Source of the DNA: Emiliania huxleyi CCMP1516 | Taxonomy: Eukaryota; Haptophyta; Isochrysidales; Noelaerhabdaceae | Length of the DNA: 64,000 nt | Direction: 5' to 3' | Assembly (NCBI RefSeq): GCF_000372725.1 | Contig: NW_005200690.1 | Span: 928,795 to 992,794, forward strand | Part shown: in pieces, positions 20,753 to 30,300 of the stretch | Layout of the letters: each line of letters starts with the position of its first letter | Numbering within the stretch: the stretch's first letter is position 1 | Translations under genes and position numbers: made by a program | The notes under the pieces: model-generated | Told to the model about the DNA's origin: nothing | Databases searched by the model: none | The model's input: only the letters and a program-made list of their open reading frames with translations

Positions 20753-21172
20753 CCGCCCTTGCGAGGCGGGAAGGTGAACGACTGACCCCATACGCCCTGC
20801 GACTAACTACCCCCTCGCCGACCGTCTCGAACCCCCGGTGAGCACGATCGGCCGCTGCACGAAGACGAGCGTCGCCAGCTCCCAGATACGCCGCCCAGAG
20901 GGTGCGCTGCAGCTCGGCGTGCCCCTCCCACACCGCGCGGGACTGCGCGGCCATGCCACTCGTCGATGAGCTGAAGGAGGGTACGACTCTCAGGGAGAGC
21001 GGCGCGCTGTGGAGGAGTTGCAGGCCGCCAAGGCAAAAATCCTTGCGCCAGAGGTCCAACCTGGTGTGCTTGCTAGTCTCTGCCACGCCCGCGGCAGTCG
21101 TCCAGCTGAGCTTCGATCCCGTGGCACGCCGCCCCTGGGTTGCGCATAGTCTCACTAAGCAGTCGCCAGCCC
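20753..21172. other. Intergenic, no supported gene
   Basis: Both strands carry open frames without family resemblance or codon bias. The 3' UTR of the SHOCT gene should lie at its right end. Confidence 0.35.
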
Positions 21173-21682
21173 TCACATCCTCTGCAGGATCTCCGCCTTC
21201 TTCGTATCAAACTCTGCCTGAGAGATGAGCCCCTCGTCGAGCATGGCGGTCAGCTTCTTGAGGGTTTCGACAGGGTCGGGCTGAGGGTCGTCCCTCGCGA
21301 TCTCCGCGACCACGGGCGCCGCCACCGCGGCGGTAGCCACAGCCACGTCAACCCTTGGCACAGTAAACAAGAACCCCCATGTGCCAATGGAACGTTGCAC
21401 CTTGATCTGCTGCGCCTCGTACTTCTCGTTGAACGGAGCCACGCCAGCGTTGGGATCCTTGACACAGAAGAGGCACAGGCCGACGGGCCACACCACGAGC
21501 GTGATCGGGAGGGCAACTTTGCATTTGAACTCCTCCGCGTCCGCGAGCGCTTGCAGGACCATGTCAAAATCTGCCTGCAGCACGCCTGCCTCGCGCAGCC
21601 GGACTGGAATCTCGGGTCGCCCGTCGGTAGGATCGCAGCCGTTGGCGTTTGACCAGGTCACCGTCACTTGCTCAGTTGACAT
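21173..21682 (-). CDS. SHOCT-domain protein
   Basis: 169 residues, single exon. The start at 21682 (MSTEQVTVTW) is preferred over an in-frame ATG 26 codons upstream, whose extension is a basic low-complexity run. The C-terminal 32 residues (DPVETLKKLTAMLDEGLIS ... EILQRM) are a textbook SHOCT domain, a short helical module found at the ends of otherwise unrelated proteins, often membrane-linked. The middle has a hydrophobic stretch (LPITLVVWPVGLCLFCV) that could insert in or contact a membrane. Biological role unknown. It is divergent from the pseudogene that begins about 90 bp to the right. Confidence 0.75.
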   Translation of the reverse strand: MSTEQVTVTWSNANGCDPTDGRPEIPVRLREAGVLQADFDMVLQALADAEEFKCKVALPITLVVWPVGLCLFCVKDPNAGVAPFNEKYEAQQIKVQRSIGTWGFLFTVPRVDVAVATAAVAAPVVAEIARDDPQPDPVETLKKLTAMLDEGLISQAEFDTKKAEILQRM

Positions 21683-21774
21683 CGTGCGAGGCCAGGGCGG
21701 TGCTGCTGCGCTCGAAGCGCGACGCAAGCGCCTCTTTTGGAGCTCGCCGTTTGCCCTCAAAATAAAAGAAAACT

Positions 21775-23798
21775 GTGGCCCGCAATGCGTATGACATGAT
21801 CCGGAGCATGCCGGGCGGTCTCGCGGGCCTCCGAGACGTCGTGCGGCAGCTCCACGATGAGGGCGTGCGCGTCCTGTGGCCGTTCATGCCGTGGGACACC
21901 GAGACGCGGTCGGTACGAGGGCGAGGAGCCCGCCTCGATCGTGGCGCTCGCCCGCGCGACGGACGCCGACGGCATCAACGGCGATACGCTGTACACGATC
22001 CCCGAGGCCTTCTCTGACGAGGGCGTCGCGCAGGGCCACCGCGTCGCGCTGCAGCCAGAGCTCGGCGGCTCGATCGCCTCCCTCGGCTGGACGACCCTCG
22101 GATGGGGCGAGGCGGGCGGGTGGTCGTCGGACGCGCTCAGCGCGTCGGTGGCGCCGGCGGTCGACCTCTTCAAGTGGCTGACGCCTCGCCGGATGACGAC
22201 CGTCTGCCGCCGGTGGGACCAGGACCGCAACGACGCGCTCCAGCACGCGTGGTTCAACGGGATCGGCTACGTCGCGTGGGAGAACGTGTGGGGCATCTGG
22301 AACGGGATCACGCGCCGCGACGGCGAGGCGCTGCGGCGGCTGCAGCCGCTGATGAAGTACCTCGGCGAGAGCGGCTACCTGAGCAGCGAGGCGTGGGTGC
22401 CGCACGCGCCCACCCTCCAGCCGGCGTCGGTCTTCGCGTCGCGCTTCCCACAGAGCGTGCGCCGTGGCGATGGGCGGCGGACGGCGTGGACCCTCGTCGA
22501 GCGCGCCAACAGCGAGTGGCCGTCGACGACGCCCATGCTCGAGCTCGACGCGGCGGCGTACGACGGCTTCCTCTTCTGGGACCTCTACAACGGCGTCGCC
22601 CTCTCGCCCGCGCCGTCGGCGCGCCGCGAGGGCGCGATCACGCTCAGTGTCGCGATGGAGGCACGGGGCTTCGGGTGCGTCCTCGCCATCCCGGCCGACG
22701 AGCCCGTGGTGCTCGACGCCTTCCTCCGCGAGCGCGTCCGCGCGACGGCCGCGCCGCTCTCGACGTTCGATGCCGTGTGGCGCGCCGCACGCCAGATGCC
22801 GGTGGGCCCGACCCTCACGTCGCTTGAGGAGTGGCCCTTCGCGCCGCCGGACGCGAAGCTCGTCCCCGCGACGACTTCGTACCACTTCAAGTGCGAGGGC
22901 ACCGTCATCGAGCCCTTCGAGGAGGAGCGGCGCGCCGCGTTCGGCATCGACGTGCGCTTCGACTTCGAGCCGCTCGCGACGAACGAGCACGAGCAGCGCC
23001 TGCCGATCAACTCCTTCTACATGGATCGAACGCCCGTCGGCATGGCGCGGTACGCGCGCTACCTCCGCGACACGGCGTACGCGCCGGCCGACGCGCGCCA
23101 CTTCCTGCGCGAGTGGCCGGACTGGCGGCGCGGCCGGCACCCGCCGGGCAACGAGACGGTCCCGGTGACGGGCGTCTCGCTCGACGAGGCGCGCGAGTTC
23201 TGCCACTGGGCGGGCGGGCGGCTGCCGACGTCCATCGAGTGGCAGTACGCGGCGCAGGCGGGCGACCCCGCCAATCGCTTCCCGTGGGGGGCGGCGGACG
23301 ACGAGACGCTGCGCCCGCGTCGCGTGCACGGCGGGCGAACGCCAGCGCCGACGAGCTCCGAGGCGCTCGTCGCGGGCGCCAAACTCGTGGGGGCTGGTGG
23401 ACCTGGTGGGCAACGTGTGGGAGTGGACCGAGAGCGAGTTCGCCGACGCGCACACGCGCTTCGCGCTGCTGCGCGGCGGCTCCTTCTACCAGCCCGTCGC
23501 GGCGAGCGACTTCCAGAACTGGTATTTCGGCGCGATCCGGCAGTACGCCAACGACGGGTACACGCCCGGCGAGACGGCGGCGCAGCTCGATCGGCACGCC
23601 AAGTTCTTTCGGTTCGCCGGCGGCGGCGGCGCCGCGTACGAGCGATCGGCGACCGTGGGGTTCCGCTGCGCGTACAATCGCGCGACGGCGCCGGAGGACG
23701 AAGAATCGAGCATGGCGACCGCTGGCGTCTTCTCGATCTTGCTGGTCGCGATCCTCGCGACCGCCCACGCGCTCGCCAACCGCGCGCGCAAAAAGTAA
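21775..23798 (+). pseudogene. Glycosidase-like/formylglycine-generating-enzyme-like fusion, frame broken
   Basis: The N-terminal half reads as a TIM-barrel sugar-hydrolase-like protein (GGLAGLRDVVRQLHDEGVRV, DADGINGDTLYTIPEAF, YVAWENVWGIWNGITRRD, YDGFLFWDLYNG). The C-terminal half is an FGE/SUMF1-type domain (INSFYMDRTPVGMARYARYL, VPVTGVSLDEAREFCHWAGG, RLPTSIEWQYAAQAGD, NRFPWG, GLVDLVGNVWEW, RGGSF, GFRCAYN) and ends with a membrane helix and a basic tail. Two frame changes are needed: near 21910 (after FMPWDTETR) and near 23375 (before NSWGLVDLVGNVWEW). The reading also begins abruptly, with no good start ahead of the barrel. Either a 5'-truncated pseudogene or a real gene with indel errors. 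The codon and composition pattern is still strongly coding, so any decay is recent. Confidence 0.7.
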
Positions 23799-23875
23799 AC
23801 GGCGCGGGCAATCAACGAGATCGACCGACGCCGACGGCAGCAGCAGCAGCCTGGCCCCGCTCTCGCAAATCAACC

Positions 23876-24346
23876 ATGCTCGCCATCATTCTGGCCCTTC
23901 CCGCTTTGGTCGTCCACCACAACGACATCGCGCCATCCAACGCCCTCAAGCTCCGAGGCGGCGTGGCTCTCGACACCAAGACGCTCAACACGATCAACGG
24001 CCTGTACCACGTTGGCTTTGGAGCAGCACTTTACGCAGACCCCAACGCCTTTGCTGACTCGGGTGCATCACCCATCAAGTACACGGCCGATGCCGAAGGC
24101 CCCGTCGGCGCTTTCACCAGCCGCGCCTTTGGTGCGATGATGCTTGCCCTGAGCTCCGCCGCCTACTTCGACCCCGAGAGCACTGGCGTTCTCAAGGCGT
24201 TCGCAATCGCGGAGGCGCTCTTCACTCCGATCCTCGTCAAAAACATCCAGGACGGCGAGCCCGCGTTCAAGAAGAAGATGTGGATCTTCCAGTCCTTTGT
24301 CCACATCCCACTCGCCGCACTCATGCTTTTCAAGGCGTTCAAGTGA
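23876..24346 (+). CDS. Small membrane protein with N-terminal LKLRGG motif
   Basis: 156 residues, single exon. Residues 1-14 are a signal-peptide-like hydrophobic start (MLAIILALPALVV). ALKLRGG follows at about 22-28, a post-signal motif I associate with algal proteins bound for endomembranes or plastid. Three or four membrane helices follow (YHVGFGAALYADP, FGAMMLALSSAAYF, FAIAEALFTPILV, FVHIPLAALMLFKAF). The spacing resembles small four-helix DoxX/DUF4345-like membrane proteins, but no family is firm. The start was chosen because it places the hydrophobic helix first. The upstream frame is continuous with the preceding pseudogene only by chance. Confidence 0.75.
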   Translation: MLAIILALPALVVHHNDIAPSNALKLRGGVALDTKTLNTINGLYHVGFGAALYADPNAFADSGASPIKYTADAEGPVGAFTSRAFGAMMLALSSAAYFDPESTGVLKAFAIAEALFTPILVKNIQDGEPAFKKKMWIFQSFVHIPLAALMLFKAFK

Positions 24347-24826
24347 ACCAAAAATGGCGTGGCGAAAATGCTTGGGTAAAATGCGTGATCCACGACGGGC
24401 ATTCCATCCATGTCGATGTCCATGTGCCTGTTCGAGGTATCATGATACGTGCTCCCATTGAAGCAGCATTGTGGGTGGCCCGCCTCGACGGATTGAATAC
24501 CGAAGAGCCTGGCTCGAGCCTGATCAAGGCGTGCCAGCACAGGGAAATTGAACGCAGAATGGGCAGGGCGCCAGGGCGTGTCTCTGCCCGGGTGCGGAGT
24601 GCGGTGGGGGTGGTGGAAGTGAGGGAAAATCGACTATGCTTCCGGGCTGTATTAGTTTTTTTACCCAGCCGTACACGAGCTGCGTCTGTCGTCTGAGACG
24701 GCGTGACGCCGCCGCGGCCGCCCCCGCTCTCGCACCCTATCCACCTCGCGTCTCGGATGCACATTGTTCCTTCGAGCATCGTTGTGCGCTCCGCCCCCGG
24801 TCCTCACTCTCGCCCCTCCACCGGTA

Positions 24827-24888
24827 CCGGTACCGGACCGGTACCGGTCCCGGCACCGGTACCGGAACTCCGGCACCGGTTGTGACGG
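24827..24888. repeat. Nested palindromic (ACCGGT)n-type cluster
   Basis: Some 60 bp built from overlapping CCGGTACCGG and ACCGGTACCGGT units. Each unit is its own reverse complement, so many hairpins are possible. Confidence 0.85.
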
Positions 24889-25149
24889 CGCGGTGCACCA
24901 TGCGCCGCCCCCTTGCTTTCTGCGTCCGCATCGCCGGCAGCCCCCCGGACCGCGTCAAAAGACGAGTTCTTTACGTTTCACGCACCGACTTTGCGCCGCT
25001 CTCCGATCCTGCCTTCCTGCAGAATTGATGCATGTGGATGGACGCGAATCTTGCATCCACGAGCCCGCCACATCACATCGCATCGATGGAGCCTCATCGC
25101 CCCGGCTTCCGCGATCCCCCCTCCGTGTCCGCCCCCATCCACCATGATC

Positions 25150-25240
25150 GCGAGAGCACGTCATCATCATCGTCCTCGATCATCATCGTCCTCGATCATT
25201 CCTTGTCCTCGATCATTCCTTGTCCTCGCTCATCAGGCTG
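25150..25240. repeat. Minisatellite, GTCCTCGATCAT units
   Basis: Imperfect repeats of TCATCATCGTCC and TTGTCCTCGATCATTCC in tandem. Confidence 0.8.
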
Positions 25241-25263
25241 GATGATCGTCGTCGGTCCCGCTG

Positions 25264-25700
25264 TCAAGCCTTGACGGCCGGGTCGATGCCGCCGACGGGG
25301 TACGCCGCCGGCGCGCGCTTCTTGTGCGCGGGCGGCGTCCCCTCCTCCTCCTCCGCGATGTAGTAGTCGCGCGGGTCGTCCGCCTTGCGCCGCTTGCCGC
25401 CGAGCTCCTTCGGAGCGTCGTCCTTCTGCGCGAGCGCGACCGCCGCGCGCTGCTGCGCGACGAGGACGGGGTCCTCATGCTCGAGGAGGCCCACCATCGC
25501 CTTGCCGAGGTTCTCAGAGACGGCCGCGACCGTACCGGGCGCCTTGAAGTGCGTGCACGCCGCGACCATCGCGCGCGCGCGCGCCGCGGGGTTCTCGCCC
25601 TTGAAGATGCCGGAGCCGACGAAGACGCCGTCGACGCCGAGGCTCATCAGCATCGCCACGTCGGCCGGCGTCGCGAGGCCGCCCGCGGCGATTCGTTTTC
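25264..25700 (-). pseudogene. PDX1: C-terminal fragment of pyridoxal 5'-phosphate synthase PDX1 (PdxS)
   Basis: PDX1 makes vitamin B6 from ribose 5-phosphate, glyceraldehyde 3-phosphate and glutamine-derived ammonia. Only the last quarter is present: [52 protein letters not shown] and [12 protein letters not shown] match the family, with a longer hydrophilic tail than usual ([12 protein letters not shown] ... [14 protein letters not shown]). The upstream 600 bp on this strand has none of the rest of the barrel. It may be the last exon of a split gene (a CACAG acceptor sits just upstream at about 25709) or a 5'-truncated copy. Truncation is favoured because a SINE-like repeat and then plus-strand genes follow. 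Confidence 0.65.
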
Positions 25701-26077
25701 TGTGAACGCATTCCTCCATTAAGCAGCGGAGGTGTGCCGAGGTAGGGGGACCGGGAGGCGGTAAGCCGTCGTTGCCCGGCGCTGCTTGCAGCACCATGGC
25801 GATGACGCTAAGAGGTTCCTCTTTTCCGCGCCCCCCCCGCAGAGGACGGTGGTGTGCCTCGCCCCTGGCGGTGCGGCGCGCGAACCGTCACGACCGCCGC
25901 CGCCGCCGCCGCCGCCGCTCCTCCCACTTGGTCTCCACTTGATGGGCATACTACCCGAACCGCACCGGCGCCTAGTGTCCAATGCTGTGTGTCGGTCTGT
26001 CGCTCGAGTGTGTGTAAAGCGGCGACACTGCAGGAAAGAAAATATGGAAAAGTGCTTCAAGCCGTCCCTTCCTTCTT

Positions 26078-26165
26078 TAAAATCCCTGTGTGGTGGCGGC
26101 GTGCCGTCCTCCCATCCCTCCCTTGGGTTAGGTGTTTTCTTTCTTTCTTTCCTTCCTTCCTTCTT
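26078..26165 (+). repeat. SINE-like dispersed repeat, copy 2
   Basis: TTAAAATCCCTGTGTGG through CCTCCCTTGGGTTAGG, then a TTTC/CTTCC-rich tail. Same orientation as copies at 17009, 53576 and 54939. Confidence 0.85.
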
Positions 26166-26533
26166 GCCTCCGCCTCCCGGGCGCGCAAGCTCCGCTCCAG
26201 GCGCCCTCACGTTCTCGGGCAGGGTAGTGCGAAAACATGTGCGGCCGTCCCCGGGTGACAAGGAAGTGCTCTCTGCGATGATTTTGACACGCCAAGCCCT
26301 TCCTCGGCAAGTCTCTTTCGGCTCCTCACCATCGCTCGCACTTCCTACTCCCAGGAGGCTCCCGGCCCACCAGCCTCGCGCACCACCCACCCGGCACTAA
26401 CACGATAATGCACTGCTGGGCTCGCCATGCCCTCCTCTCCAGAGTGCCCCGCCAATTCTTCGCCTGCCAGACGATCGCACAGCTCACGCCGGATGCTTGC
26501 CCTCACTCGCAGATTTTTGAGGACCTCAAGAGT

Positions 26534-26879
26534 ATGCTTCTAGCCGTGCTGTCCGCTTCGGCCGCGCAGCTCAAGTCTGACATCTTGTATGACGGCCTAC
26601 GCCCACACCACAACACCGGCGCAGCGACGGAGGACCCGCTTCTGTTCCGGCATCGATTCCAACATCACGACGTCGACACCGGGCGGCTGTTGTACTACCA
26701 GTACGAGGCTCGGCGAAGCTCGCGTGTCACCATGGTCGACGATATTGGGATCATCAGCTGCGTCGCTTCGGACACTGGGGAACTTCACTACTGTCGAGCT
26801 TGCAGTTGCCGACGCAAAAGTCGTTGGTGGCATCGCTTTGTACGACATCCTGGCCGGCACGGGCCCGATCTGCAATTAG
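26534..26879 (+). pseudogene. Small secreted protein, one frame change
   Basis: Starts MLLAVLSASAAQ (signal-peptide-like) and reads through RHRFQHHDVDTGRLLYYQYE, VTMVDDIGIISCVASDTG, then continues as NFTTVELAVADAKVVGG and IALYDILAGTGPICN only after a one-base shift at a GGGG run (about 26777-26780). About 115 residues. The beta-rich pattern faintly recalls dirigent/allene-oxide-cyclase barrels, but no family is claimed. The shift lies in a homopolymer, so a sequencing error is as likely as decay. Confidence 0.45.
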
Positions 26880-27042
26880 GTCGAGGGTCCGAAGCCGCCC
26901 GAACGAGGCGGCAGCTCTGCTGCCGCCATGGGACGCCGAGCTCACGATGGGCCAAAGGTCGTCCTTTGAGAATTCATACCCGAGCTAGCTCTTCATCGAC
27001 TTGCTCGGGAGGACGCAGTGACGTGAACCCCCCAACCCCCCC

Positions 27043-27177
<135 letters not shown>

Positions 27178-27209
27178 AACAACAACTTGCTAAAAATCCT
27201 CTCTCTCTC

Positions 27210-27320
27210 ACACACGCACGCACGCACGCACGCCACGCACGCACGCATGAAACACGCACACGCACACGCACACGCACACGCACACGCACCCCCATGGGCG
27301 TGCGTGTGCGTGTGCGTGCG
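27210..27320. repeat. CACG/CACACG repeats abutting the PERK start
   Basis: CACG and CACGCA units from 27210, followed by the inverted form GTGCGTGTGCGT at 27299-27318, so the two halves can pair. The only in-frame ATG of the PERK gene (27294) lies between them. Confidence 0.85.
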
Positions 27321-30300
27321 TCGTTGGTGTTTTCTTCACGCGCGAATTCTTTTTCCGGGCAGTCTAAAGTGCCGCTCACGGTGGTGGCGCTGAGGCCCCT
27401 GCGTGCGTTGTCGCTTCTCGTCTTCGCCCTCGCCATACCACAGCTCACCAGTGCGCAGACGAATCTGCAGCACCTGCCGCCTCCATCAAGCCGCAGCCCC
27501 ACAGAGCAAGCTCCCGACGAGCACACCCTCGGCGGCAGCGGTGTTGGTGGCGGCTCGGTGCAAGTGCACGGTGACTCGGTGCTTCTGGTCGCGACGCTCG
27601 ACGGCGACGTGCACGCAGTTGCGGGCTCTACGGGTGAGCTCCTGTGGTCGCTCGACGCGGGCGGGCCACTGATTGGCTCCTCGGCCTTTGACCTCGGGTC
27701 GCTCTTCGCTACCGACGCCGCCGAGCCGCCTCCAGGGGCGGAGGCGACGGGCGCCTTTGCCAGTCCCAGCGCTCCGACGCAGCGGGATCCCGGCAGCGGC
27801 TCATCCGGAGGAGCGTGGGCGGACGTCGCGTCCGCCGAGAAGGCTCGCAGGGAGGCTGCCCGCAGCAGCGAGGCACGCGGCGAGGGCGGCTCCGAGCCCG
27901 ATGGAGCGGCGGGCGGCGGCGGCGTGGGCGGCGGCAAGGAGGAGGGGGAGGGCGGGGAGGGCGAGGGAGGGGCAGGCGGCTCCACCGGCGGCGCTCTGGT
28001 CGACGGCGAAGCGGAGGAGATCCTCGTCGTGCCTGGGCTGGACGGGTCCATCTTTTTGCTCGACGAGGAGTCGGAGGAGCTTGTCCGGTTGACGGAGGCG
28101 CGCCACGCCCTCTGTCCTCCGCGTGCCTCCCCCTCCGAACGCCGCGCCGCCCTCTGCCTCCAACCGCCCGCGACGCTGCCACCGCCGACCGCCGACCTCC
28201 CACCCTCCCCCCGCCCCCCCTCCCCCCCCTCCCGTCTCGCGCAGCTGACGGTGCAGGACTTGGTTGCGGCGCCGACGACCTTTACCGACGGCGGGCTGCT
28301 CCTCGGCTCGAAGTCGTCGACGCTCTTCTCCCTGCAGCCCGACTCGGGCCGCCCGCTCTACTTCGCCACCGGGCAGGACGCCGCCGCCGACTCGGCAGCA
28401 GAGGAGGAGGCGGAGGCTCCTTCCGAGCGTCGCAGTGCAGCGCGCCGCTCGGAGGCGAGGCAGCTCGGCGAAGGCGCTGAGGGCGGAAGCGGCGGGGGAG
28501 GGGGGGGAGGGGAGGGCGGCGTGGGGGAGGGCGAATGCGCCTCCGAGCCAGGCCCGACCTCTGGGGCCGAAGAGGCGCGCGCGGGGGAGCGCCCGTCGGC
28601 AGGGGAGCTGCTCATCTCGCGGTGAGATCTAGCCGAGATTTAGCCGAGAGATAGCAGGGGAGCTGCTCATCTCGCGGTGAGCAGACCCTCCGGCGCGGGC
28701 CCTCTCCTGGACACATGTCCATGACACGTCCCTGACACGGCCCCCGCAGGTCCGACTACCAGATCCGAGTCCTCGACCGCACTTCGGGACGGCAGGCGCG
28801 GAGCGCTCCCGAGACACTCCCGAGACACTCCCGAGACACTCCCGAGACACTCCCGAGACACTCCCACGACACTCCCACGACACTCCCACGACACTCCCAC
28901 GACACTCCCACGACACTCCCACGACACTCCCACGACACTCCCACGACACTCCCACGACACTCCCACGACACTCCCACGACACTCCCACGACACTCCCACG
29001 ACACTCCCTCGCGGACGGCAGGCGTGGAACGTGTCGCTCGCGCAGTACGACATCGAGCTGACGCCGCGCACGACGCCGCCGCCTCCGGGCGGCCGCCGCC
29101 GCGGGCTCCCACTCCGCCGCTCCTTCCAGCTGCTGCCAGACCACCTGCTGTGCGCCACCGAGGAGGCGGGCGGCGGTTGCGCGTGGTCGGTCCGGTTCGC
29201 GTCGCCTCCCGCGCTCGTCTACTTGCTCGACACGACGGTGCGCGCCGCGTAGAGAGTGGCGCGTAGAGAGGCACACGCTGCCCTCGCACCGTCAAGGCCG
29301 TCTCTTGAGTCGGCGGTCCGAGCCCTGTTTATAGCACAACGTGTGAGCGGCGTCTCTTCACACCGCGAGCCGTGAACGCCGTGCGGGCCGCGAGGCGGGG
29401 CGCCGCAGCCCCCCCCCCCGAGCGACTCGGGGCGACTGAGTCGCCGCCCGTGGATGCAGGTCGGGAGCCAGACGAGGCTCCACTTTGCCCCCGCGCCGGA
29501 GGGCGACGCGCATGTGCAGTCGAGCGGCGCCGTCGCCCTCTTGAGCCCCCCCGAGGGGTCGACGGCGCTGACTGCCCCCGGAGGAGGAGGGGGCGGCGGC
29601 TTCGGGCCGCGCAAGGACCTCCCCCCGCGAGCCGCGGCCCGCGCGCAGGTTCCGCGAGGCGACGCGAGGTGTTGCCGAGAGTAGGACTTCCACTCGAGCC
29701 ACGGCTCGCGCGGTGCGGCGCCGCTGCTGCCGCTGCTGCCGCTGCTCGGCCGGGTGCTGCCGCCGCGGCTCGGGCGCGGGCAGAGCGTGCGGCGCGCCGC
29801 TCTGCTGCCGCGCATCGCGCCTCCGCTCGCCTCTGCGCTGCCCTCCCCCCCCGCGCGGCCTGGCTTGCCCACGCCCGCAGGCTTGCGAGGCGCGGCGGGG
29901 GCGAGCAGGGCGCTGTGGGCGCCTGTCGGCTTGGGCGGCGCGGCGGGCGAGGCGGCGGTCGTGGAGCTGCTGCCGCCGCCCGACTCTGCGGACTTTGGCT
30001 TGCTGCTGCTCGACGAGGCGACGGTGGAGCAGCTGCTGCTCGCCGTCGAGAGCCGCTTCCTCTCGCGCGTGCTGCCGCGCGCGCTGCTGGACGCGTGGCC
30101 GCGCTCCCACCGCTCGCTCACCTACGCCGTCTTGCTCGTCGCCACGGCGGCCGCGGTCGCCCTCGCCGCCGCCGCCGCCTGCCTCGCCACAGCACCGCTG
30201 CGCCGCCGGAGGAAGGGGGCGGCGGCGGCTGAGGCGGCGGCGGCAGCGGAGGCGGCGGCGGAGGCGGCGGCGGCGGCGGTGGCGGCGGTGGCGGCGGCGG

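Larger units (their letters stand above)
24347..25263. other. Intergenic region with simple repeats
   Basis: Holds the ACCGGT cluster (24827-24888) and the GATCATTCC minisatellite (25150-25240). No supported gene. Confidence 0.45.

Noticed and set aside
21857-24346. One 829-codon protein joining the barrel/FGE fusion to the LKLRGG protein
   Set aside because: From about 23385 to 23875 this frame is Arg-rich shadow sequence. The true FGE C-terminus lies in another frame, and the small membrane protein has its own start with a signal-peptide-like helix.
28801-29010. Possible CRISPR-like array or satellite
   Set aside because: Units are contiguous 11-mers without spacers and lie inside a spliceable intron of a eukaryotic gene.
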